A stretch of DNA of 64,000 nucleotides, taken from NCBI RefSeq assembly GCF_019320115.1, contig NC_089588.1, forward strand, positions 121,216,837 to 121,280,836. Direction: 5' to 3'. This DNA is from Miscanthus floridulus. Its lineage: Eukaryota > Streptophyta > Magnoliopsida > Poales > Poaceae. A program made the position numbers and the translations under genes. Below, one piece after another: positions 56,953 through 64,000 of this stretch (position 1 is the first letter of the stretch; each line of letters begins with the position of its first letter). The notes beneath the pieces are model-generated. The model ran no database searches. It saw nothing but the letters and a program-made list of their open reading frames with translations, and had not been told where the DNA came from.

Positions 56953-57762
56953 GTATGTATATATATGTTTATGCAGCAATCACTGGATATTGATGGTCAT
57001 CGATATGGCCAATAATAGATTGAAAATCTTAGACTCGTTGAGAAAAGCATAAACAGAGTATCAAGACATGATAGATATTATACAAGGGTAATTAATTTAG
57101 TTTCTCTATAACAACATATATATATATAATGGCGTCGATCTCTCAACAATTATTAAAGGTTAAATTATTTTTTTATTTTATTGGGAGCAGGGTTTGAAAA
57201 AGGTTCATTGAGGAACAAAAAATGAAACATTGCAAAGCGCCACTGGGTGTAATCACACACAAAGTAAGTACTATAACTACACATTTATATTCAATTAACA
57301 CCATATGATGATTTCAATTCACCCTAATTGATTTTTTTGTCGTAAAAGTGGGTTCTAAGGCAGGAGCAGGGTAACAACTACTGCGGATACTATGTTTGCG
57401 AGTTCATCATGGCGTACTCAAAGAGAACTCCTGAAGAGCAACTCAAAGTACGTATATAAATACTTTTTCCTTTATATTATTTCGATCGTATATTTACAAT
57501 TTCTTTATTGCTCTCATTTGTATAAGTAATTACATGAGCAATAATACACATACATATATATATATATATTAATACTTTTTTCTTTAACTTTTATTGAAGA
57601 CTGAATGGTTGAGGAAAAGAGTCATACGACTTGACCAACTTAAAGCAATTCGAGAGACTATAGCAGGATTTCTAAATGACCAGGGGTCATCAACCCCAAC
57701 GGCGAGTTCTACAATGACCCGAACCAAACGTGCATGCCAAATCTGGAGAAGTGAATTGCTAA
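53726..57762 (+). pseudogene. CACTA2 second gene: Ptta-like domain, Pro-rich linker, Ulp1 protease
   Basis: Colinear with 22754-26758 and better preserved in places. A single open stretch 54644-55459 (271 codons) covers RRLAFAIEAKEIGVF, the coiled coil and DUF8039-like GYEDLALDIPGGDGEKTLGEA. The protease part keeps the original splice border before NHWILMVID (TATGCAG then CAATCACTGG, about 56975), while CACTA1 has lost bases there. QEQGNNYCGYYVCEF is at 57362-57406. Damage: a lost G just after the ATG, so the start is out of frame; a stop at 54314 (TAG); TAG 54629 shared with CACTA1; TAA 55877; TGA 56375; and frameshifts near 56095 and 57683. It is not functional as read. Confidence 0.8.
56861..56965. 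repeat. Long compound microsatellite (CT)n(CA)n(TA)n in an intron of CACTA2
   Basis: About twice the length of the tract in the same intron of CACTA1 (25942-25987). Confidence 0.9.
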
Positions 57763-57804
57763 GGACGTAAACAATTTATATATCAAACCTTTGTAATATA
57801 TATA

Positions 57805-57988
57805 GTAAAGTTCCTGCCCCGTGACGGTCCCTGGTCAGGCCTGGAGGCCCCCTTTACTCCCCTTTAGTCCCGGGCATCGTGACGGGACTAAAGGAGGCTA
57901 CCTTTAGTTCCGGATTGGTGCTCTTGGTTGGAAAACCGGAACTAAAGGGGTTTTCCAACCAGAAGCAAAAAGCCTTGCTGCACTGGTG
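57805..57988. repeat. Right subterminal repeats and end of CACTA2
   Basis: CCTTTAGTCCCGG-type pairs, fewer than in CACTA1 because about 270 bp around 26800-27090 is missing here, then GCTGCACTGGTG. Confidence 0.75.
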
Positions 57989-58902
57989 AATATTTGGTGA
58001 AAAAACTAATAGTACTTCTGTGCTGCATATGGCCCAAGCGGCCAAGCACATGTACGTACGTATACAGACTAGAGAGACCAACCGTCGTAGTCTGACCGTT
58101 CGATCCGAGGGGTGAGGGCCGATCCACGCGATGACGCGACCACGCCGATCGCGATTCACCGCAGTGCCGCCGGCGCCGCCACACCCGCCCCGCCGCCCGG
58201 CCGTAAAGGCACGCACCTCTGTCCTCTGCAGTCTGTAGTCCGCAGTCCGCACCTCCGTCCGGCGTCCAGCCGTCCAGGGCTCCAGGCTCTCCGTCTCCGA
58301 TTCACTCTGCACTGCAGCACGAGCACATCCAGGCAGCACGCAGCACGGCAGCAGGTAGCCAGGTATGTTCTTTGTTCTATTCTAATTTTTTATGTCCATC
58401 GGTTTACAGCTAACGCCTAATTGGCTAATCTTTTATGTTCTTTGTTCTATTCCAGAGCAACGACAGAGCGTACCTTTTCTGCGATGAAACTTATTAAAAC
58501 CAGGCTATGGAATAAGATGGAAGATGAGTTCCTAAGAGATTGCTTAATAATTTATATTGAAAAGGAGATTGCAATGGAGTTTACAACACATGAACTTATT
58601 GATGACTTCGATGCGATTCAGACGAGGAGAGCAAAATTTAAATGAAACATGTGAGTTCCTTTAACCATTTATGCTTATCGTTATATTTTTCATCGCAAAA
58701 TTGTCACAACATGCATAATTAATTATTTAATAGCGATTTTGGTGTTTCAATATATGATCGAACTCTATATACATATATAGATATATTAAAATTTATTTTA
58801 TATTATATGTATTTGGTTATCCGGCCCGCTATATATAATTCCTGAATGCATATATAGTTTAGGAATTGCGACAATGGCATCGTGTGCTAGCTGCCGCCGC
58901 TG
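57989..58902 (+). mobile_element. hAT right part (unit 2)
   Basis: Starts with AATATTTGGTG after CACTA2. It contains a GC-rich leader, a GTATGTTC donor-like site and the hAT transposase C-terminus, and ends GCTAGCTGCCGCCGCTG. It retains the 120 bp lost from the unit 1 copy. Confidence 0.65.
58456..58645 (+). pseudogene. hAT transposase C-terminal exon
   Basis: After a TTCCAG acceptor the frame reads ATTERTFSAMKLIKTRLWN, KMEDEFLRDCLIIYIEKEI and HELIDDFDAIQTRRAKFK, then TGA. This is the hAT C-terminal dimerisation region, of the ZMYM1-like/TTF-type group. The catalytic core and zinc finger are absent; the leader is spliced or deleted straight to this exon. A non-autonomous deletion derivative is the simplest reading. 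Confidence 0.75.
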
Positions 58903-58979
58903 GTATTTATATATAGTGGCACCCATGCTGAGACCCGTACGTCGGTACGTGTTGACCCTTCAATATGATCGATCGATGA

Positions 58980-59414
58980 GGTCAGCTCCAATAATCGACT
59001 TTTGAGATAGCTCTAAATATTTTTTTTTCATATTCTAATAGAAGAGAGAGAAAAGCTATCTCTTGATTAAGAGCTAGACTCTTGCACACATTCCAAGATC
59101 ACGTGAGAGCGTTACGTCGACCTAATTATACTATGAGCCATTGCTAAAACCAAACACTATTGGAGAGGTTGGCTTAGAGATAGTAACTGACTCTTACTGT
59201 TGCTGGTGCCCTCACAATTATCTTTTTAATTGGGAGCAGTTGTCTAGAGATATGAATATGATCGACCAGATTATAAATTATTAATGTTTGGACAGTGTCT
59301 CGTAAAATCATTTTTATAGTAGGGTTAATTAGTTAACTATTGTACAACAATCTAGTTTTTTATTTGTGGAGGTACTTTTCTCCAATTGATGTCATTTTTT
59401 TATTAAATTTGCAG
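58980..59414 (+). other. Start of unit 3 block
   Basis: Sequence shared with 21256-21618 and 29803-30165. It begins GAGGTCAGCTCCAATAATCG, which the other copies lack because their left joint lies at GAGAGAAAAG. It includes the right end of the CACTA-like element (59285-59325) and a TTTGCAG acceptor. Confidence 0.6.
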
Positions 59415-59417
59415 ATG

Positions 59418-59606
59418 TACGTCCAATCGTTGACTAATTAGACTCAAAACGTTCGTCTCGCAAAGTACAACCAAACTGTGTAATTAGTTTTTGATTTCGT
59501 CAACATTTAGTACTCCATGCATGTACCGTAAGTTTGATGTGACAGGGAATCTTCTTTTTGCATAGTGCCAAAGTTTGGATTTTGGGGGTGAACTAAACAC
59601 CCCCTT
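59418..59606 (-). mobile_element. Inverted Tourist-like MITE replacing part of the captured exon (unit 3)
   Basis: Reverse-complemented, it carries GGTGTTTAGTTCACC, CCAAACTTTGGC-like drift and AACGAACGTTTTGAG-type landmarks of the Tourist family. It sits between ATTTGCAGATGT and TTAGTTCAAGCCGCC, so about 60 bp of the exon present in the other copies is missing. Confidence 0.55.
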
Positions 59607-59997
59607 AGTTCAAGCCGCCAAGGCTGATGTGAAAGTTGGACCAGGAGCAGGTGTGTGTCATAAAAAGTGACCCTGACATCATGAAGAGGGTGAGCTCTGA
59701 AGAATACATCGACGTGGCATGACGAATGCCGAACTTAATTTAGAACTTTGTAGCGATGTGGTCAAGTATCGAGCTATTTCCATGAGCCATGACTGAACTT
59801 TGTAGTGTACCGAGTTATTCATGAGTCAAAACTGAGCTTTCTAGTGGTGTTTTTTTTGTCTGTTTCTTTCGGTTTTCAAACCTAGACGCGCCAGTTGTAG
59901 CGGATCCATAGGTTGGGGATGGAAATAATGACTTTTGCCCCAACGCCAAATCAGCGGTTTCCTTGTGCATAGGTGTTCCGATTCTCACATCAGGGCA
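59607..59997 (+). other. Captured-exon-like remainder and block (unit 3)
   Basis: From CAAGCCGCCAAGG to the TGA at 59720-59722 it matches 12174-12290, then the 54-bp doubled motif and the sequence leading to the MITE. No source gene recognised. Confidence 0.45.
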
Positions 59998-60300
59998 CAG
60001 CGTTAGAAACCATAGATAGTTTATATGTCCATTAATTTATACAGACATTCCGCATAAAAACAATGTTCCCAATCGACAGTTTCTATAGAATAATAATCTT
60101 TTATCCAATCACATGTTTTCTCTCTCTCATCTACCTATCATATCTTTTCATGTCTTGGTCTCCACGTAGGCATGGTTTTTATTAAGAAACCATTTCTTCC
60201 TCTCTTCTTTAATTGCAGCGCCACATCATCTTTTTGTTTAGATGATATCGCAATTAATGAACATAGAAATCATGTAGTTTCTTGGTTGGAAGTGCCTCGA
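59998..60300 (-). mobile_element. MITE of the TAGAAAC family, reversed (unit 3)
   Basis: Colinear with 12580-12882. Confidence 0.6.
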
Positions 60301-61074
60301 CAAACGATTTCTTTCTGTCTCCTCCTTAACCCTTCTTTTATATCAGGAGAGCGATGACATATGCCCATCAATTTATTTGAAGCTATGAAATCCATCCTAG
60401 TTTTAGGGTTAGGCTGCCCTAATGTGTTGAAATCAGTGAGCTACAATTAATGATGTCCCTTGAAGAAGAGCCACTACTCCCTCCATACCGGTAAATAGGT
60501 CATTTTGGACAAGATTTAACATATCAAGGAGTGATTAGTTAGGGTGTATTTTTTCCTGTTTGCTCTTATTAAATAGAATTGCGGGTTTCTTCCATTTAAC
60601 AATCATTCAATGGGCTGGTTAGCACGATGGAGCCCGAGGCAAGAGGAGCAAGGTTTGATCTCTGGTGGCGCGATTTTTTTTCCTTTTGGCGCTCGATTTT
60701 TTTCCTTTTGCATGGCCCGATTTAGGATCTCTAATTTTTTCCATTCGTATGGCGTGATTTTAGGATCTCTGGTGGCGTATTTTTTTCGTTCCGGCATTCG
60801 ATTCTTTTCCTTTTGCATGCCACAATTTTTTTTTTTTTTTTTTGCCTTTTGCATGCCGCGATTTTAGGATCTCCAGTGGTGCTCGATTTTTTCCCTTTGT
60901 GTTTGTTTGGTCAGAAGTTTGGTTCGTGAAAGGGAAGCGGAGGCAGAGACAACCGAAGAGACGTGGGAGCGGAGGCGACGGCAACCAAAGAGACGCAGTT
61001 TTAATGCTCCTCGTGAATGAGTACGACAGGAACCAAAGACACCTAGGGGCATTCTCATCCAAGCGAGAAACCAA

Positions 61075-61311
61075 GGCTGTATTTAGTTCCCAAAAAGTTT
61101 CCCACAAAATGCTACAGTAGCTATCACATCGAATCTTACGATACGTGCATGGAGCATTAAATGTAGACGAAAAAAACTAATTGCACAGTTTGGTTGGAAA
61201 TCGCGAGACGAACGCTTTGAGCCTAATTAGTCCATGATGGAACACTAATTGTCAAATAAAAATGAAAGTGCTACAGTAGCCAAATTTCCAAATTTCACGA
61301 ACTAAACGCGC
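61075..61311 (+). mobile_element. Tourist-like MITE (unit 3)
   Basis: Colinear with 13650-13888. 60301-61074 between the MITEs holds only the T-rich shared sequence and no gene. Confidence 0.8.
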
Positions 61312-61540
61312 ACCAAACAGCTAAAACGACTTCAATATGTGAAAACACTGCCAACCCCTAAAACAACCTGTATTGCCGGTACGAGGGAATATGATATTAG
61401 AGGCTGTATGGAAGGGACTACTAGTTATTTCAATCATGCACCACTCGCTGAGATCATGCTTGCTTGCACCTGCCCGGTGCACTGTATCGCCCAAGACCTA
61501 GATGAATTTTAGCCATATTATTATGCAATAATAATGCATA

Positions 61541-61579
61541 CTGTGGCGGAGGCAGGCAGGGGCCATGGCCCCACCCAAT
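61541..61579 (+). mobile_element. hAT left end (unit 3)
   Basis: CTGTGGCGGAGGCAGG after AATGCATA. The element is interrupted by CACTA4 at AAT 61577-61579. Confidence 0.6.
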
Positions 61580-61903
61580 CACTAGTAGAGAACAGACCTT
61601 TGATCAGGACCAAACCAGACTCTAGTCCCGGGAAATATTGCGCCCGGGACTAGAGAGACCTTTAGTCCCGGTTGGTGGCTCCATCCGGGACTAAAGGTCC
61701 CTGCCCAACGGCTCCTACGCCAGGCCGTTATGGCAGGGGACCTTTAGTCCCGGTTGGAGCCACCAACCGGGACTAAAGGTCGACCTTTACTACCGGTTGG
61801 TGGCTCCAACCGGGAGTAAATCTCTTGTCCCGGCTAGTGGCGTGACTGGAAAGTGACCTTTAGTCCCGGTTGGATCCACCAACCAGGTCTAAAGGTCTCC
61901 CCC

Positions 61904-62347
61904 TATAAATCCTGTTGGCCGTCTTCTTCCTCCCTGAGCCCGCCCGAGAGCTTCAGTTCAAATTTAAGCAGTGTTCTTGCTCTTTCTCCATCCATTCTTC
62001 GATTCCTCCATCGATTTCTTTGATTCCTCTGTCGATTCTTCGGTTCTAAAGGTTACCAACTTCATACTCTCATGTTTCACCATTGTCTTATCTCATTTTG
62101 TTCACTATATATATATGGTTCTTTATTGTGGTTTTTTTCATTTGTAAGCAATTTGAGTTCAAAATCACTTCAAGCTTGCATATTTACATGAAGGAAGGTT
62201 AAAGTAGCTATTAAAAACTAGTATTCACCGTTCATTTGTAGCATGCATAGCACACTTCATTGTTTAGAGATATAGAGAATTTTAGAGTTTTTTTAATTTT
62301 ATTTGTTTATAAAATGAGAAATTTATAGTGTATTAAAAATGAGTATA
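61904..62347 (+). repeat. Promoter/leader direct repeat, copy A (CACTA4)
   Basis: Pairs with 62954-63396, as 14486-14928 pairs with 15536-15981. The duplication therefore predates the split of CACTA1 and CACTA4. 62348-62953 between them holds no gene. Confidence 0.85.
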
Positions 62348-62953
62348 GGGACTAGTGCCTCGACTGGTATGACAGATGCAATGCAAGGCCGTGCAATAGG
62401 AAGCAAATCCGTTCTCTTTTGATGATACGCCTGAACAGCCGGGCTTGACAGATTTGGTGGTTGAACGGGTCCGTCGGCCGTCGCCGTGCGACTGTACGAC
62501 AAAGAATGGCATCGATCGACCATAGTATTTTATTGTCCAGAGTCCGGTCCGGGGTGCAATGCAATGCAATGACAATTGACAATGCATTGCTAGCTCAAAA
62601 TATGGTCATTTCTATGGACTCCGCGACTAAACATTTTATTTTAACTTTTTATGAAATGAAAAACTTAGAAAATAGTTAGAAAATTATAGAAAATCCGTAC
62701 TTGTTGAACTTGCGGACCGTGTACATTTCGGCGAGCATGTTCTCTGCCGAGCGGTAATGGACATCAAGGAGGAGCTTTGATTCTACGAGGGAGTGTGGCA
62801 ACGGTCGTGGAAGACCGTGTTCCCTTCCTCGTAGAATCGGAGCTCTTCCTTGACCAAGTACGGTGCCGTCCGGTGGAGAAATGCTCGCCGAGATGATCAC
62901 GTAAACAAGGTCAACTAGTACGGATGGTTATTTATTGAAACATGTTTTTGAGC

Positions 62954-63396
62954 TATAAATCCTACTGGCCGTCTTCTTCCTCCCCGAGCCCGCCCGAGAC
63001 CTTAAGTTCAAATTTAAGCAGTGTTCTTGCTCTTTCTCCATCCATTCTTCGATTCCTCCATCGATTTCTTCGATTCCTCCATCGATTCTTCGGTTCTAAA
63101 GGTTACCAACTTCATACTCTCATGTTTCACCATTGTCTTATCTCATTTTGTTCACTATATATATATGGTTCTTTATTGTGGTTTTTTTATTTGTAAGCAA
63201 TTTGAGCTCAAAATCACTTAAAGCTTGCATATTTACATGAAGGAAGGTTAAAGTAGCTATTAAAAACTAGTATTCACCGTTCATTTGTAGCATGCATAAC
63301 ACACTTCATTGTTTAGAGATATAGAGAATTTTAGAGTTTTTTAATTTTATTTGTTTATAAAATGAGAAATTTATAGTGTATTAAAAAATGAGTATA
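62954..63396 (+). repeat. Promoter/leader direct repeat, copy B (CACTA4)
   Basis: Begins TATAAATCC (62954) and ends just before the GRF ATG at 63405. Confidence 0.85.
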
Positions 63397-63404
63397 GAGA
63401 GTAG

Positions 63405-63937
63405 ATGGCAACTGCTTCCGGGTCCTTGGCCTCTCATGGGTTTCCAAAGCGACTTAGGCCGGGCCTCCCACTCATTGCATGCGGCAAGTGTTGTGATGAG
63501 ACAAAAATTATGATGGAGTACCAAGTGAAGAAGGAGGGTCCCAACAAGGGTCGCATTTTCTACAAGTGTCCGGATCGCAATGTGAGTTATTTTATCGTAT
63601 TTAATGACTATGGTTAGTTTATACCTATTTTCATGATGGTTGTGATTAAAGTTCTAATTTTCTGTTTTAATTTCAGTGGGATGGCACTGGATGTTCAGGC
63701 TTCTACCGGGAGGAAGAGTTTGTTGAACTCGTGCAAAAATATCTTGCACAACAGGCAGATATGGCGGCTAATGAGGCAGTGATCCAGCCGAAGAAGCCCA
63801 AAGATGTTGAACAAACAGGGCATCTGTCTGTTTTAGTTGGGATTGGTCATGAAATCCTTGTGCTGCTGAAGTGCATTTTAGCTTTAGTGTTTTTTGTGGT
63901 AGTTGGGATTGTCTATATTGTAGCGAGGCTTTCTTAA
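63405..63937 (+). CDS. GRF zinc-finger protein with C-terminal membrane segment (CACTA4, intact)
   Basis: Two exons, 63405-63581 (59 codons exactly) and 63677-63937, with intron GTGAGT...TTTCAG, give 145 residues with no internal stop. Residues 25-80 form a GRF zinc finger: CGKCC, a central GPNKGRIFYKCPDRN and WDGTGCSGFYREEE after the splice. Residues 81-115 are polar. Residues about 121-142 form one hydrophobic helix (CILALVFFVVVGIVYIV) near the C-terminus, suggesting a tail-anchored membrane protein. It sits between the element's left promoter and TNP2. GRF fingers in topoisomerase III and NEIL3 bind single-stranded DNA; a nucleic-acid role here is only inference. It could also be a captured host gene. 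Confidence 0.75.
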
Positions 63938-64000
63938 ATTTATAGCTTTTGTGGTGGTATGCATGTTGTATAATTAACTAATTATGTTCTAGGTTTTAAT
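63938..64000 (+). other. Spacer before TNP2 of CACTA4
   Basis: Matches 16522-16584 of CACTA1. The TNP2 ATG would be expected about 26 bp past the window end. Confidence 0.6.

Larger units (their letters stand above)
51160..57988 (+). mobile_element. CACTA2: 5'-truncated CACTA element
   Basis: Homologous to CACTA1 from the DUF4216 part of TNP2 to the right terminus CACTGGTG (57981-57988), then AAT and hAT sequence. The left end, GRF gene and most of TNP2 are missing. It keeps the original leader-to-minisatellite junction (52650-52780), so it shows the element without the foreign block found in CACTA1. Confidence 0.88.
61580..64000 (+). mobile_element. CACTA4: left part of a CACTA element, cut by the window end
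   Basis: Starts CACTAGTAGAGAACAG at the same hAT position as CACTA1. It has the same TTTAGTCCCGGTTGG subterminal repeats (61620-61895), TATAAAT at 61904, the duplicated promoter/leader and the GRF gene. TNP2 would begin just beyond 64000. Confidence 0.9.

Overview
The window is plant nuclear DNA, almost certainly from a grass. Evidence: spliced plant genes with GT/AG introns, Tourist-type MITEs, CACTA elements whose ends carry the TTTAGTCCCGG and TTTGCCGAGTGCC repeats common in grasses, and Ty3/Gypsy (Tat lineage) and Ty1/Copia elements. The mix suggests a panicoid grass of the sorghum/sugarcane/maize group, but the species cannot be fixed. There is no sign of bacterial or viral genome organisation, and no tRNA, rRNA or CRISPR array was seen. 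Apart from one exon of an ABCG transporter, everything recognisable is transposon-derived.

Layout. 1-2469: 3' end of a Gypsy element with a long minisatellite and its 3' LTR. It sits inside the gag region of a decayed Copia element (2470 to about 5400) that has lost reverse transcriptase. 5400-9000: AT-rich DNA with several MITEs and short duplications. 9193-9673 (minus): exon 1 of an ABCG half-transporter. 10620-12021: an LTR-like stretch and a 1-kb CACTA-like element.

12022-64000 is a repeat complex of three related units. Each unit has the order: block with a gene-fragment-like exon, reversed MITE, Tourist MITE, hAT element, and a CACTA element inserted in the hAT. Unit 1 (12022-28047) holds a complete 13.1-kb CACTA (CACTA1, 14160-27277). 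Unit 2 (28213-58902) begins with a 2.3-kb near-identical copy of part of CACTA1, contains an unrelated 18.9-kb CACTA (CACTA3, 31043-49952) and ends with a 5'-truncated CACTA (CACTA2, 51160-57988). Unit 3 (about 58980-64000) runs off the window inside CACTA4. CACTA3 is itself interrupted by a complete 12.3-kb Tat Gypsy element (33804-46098). Target-site duplications AAT, AAT and TGTCC, plus an empty site at 51126, fix the nesting order.

How the genes fit together. The CACTA1/2/4 family carries a small GRF zinc-finger/membrane protein gene, a TNP2 transposase gene (Transpos_assoc, TNP2 core, DUF4218, DUF4216) and a second gene joining a Ptta/En-Spm-type domain, a proline-rich linker and a Ulp1-type cysteine protease. 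CACTA3 keeps an N-terminal TNP2 piece fused by deletion to a TNPA-like gene. The Gypsy element carries gag, protease, RT, two RNase H domains and integrase, plus a spliced antisense gene with a plant mobile domain. Most of these genes are broken by stops and frameshifts. The GRF gene in CACTA4 (63405-63937) is open throughout. I saw no wholly new system. The most unusual points are the composite CACTA gene content, the chimeric segmental duplication, a 430-bp-arm inverted repeat in CACTA3 and the antisense gene.
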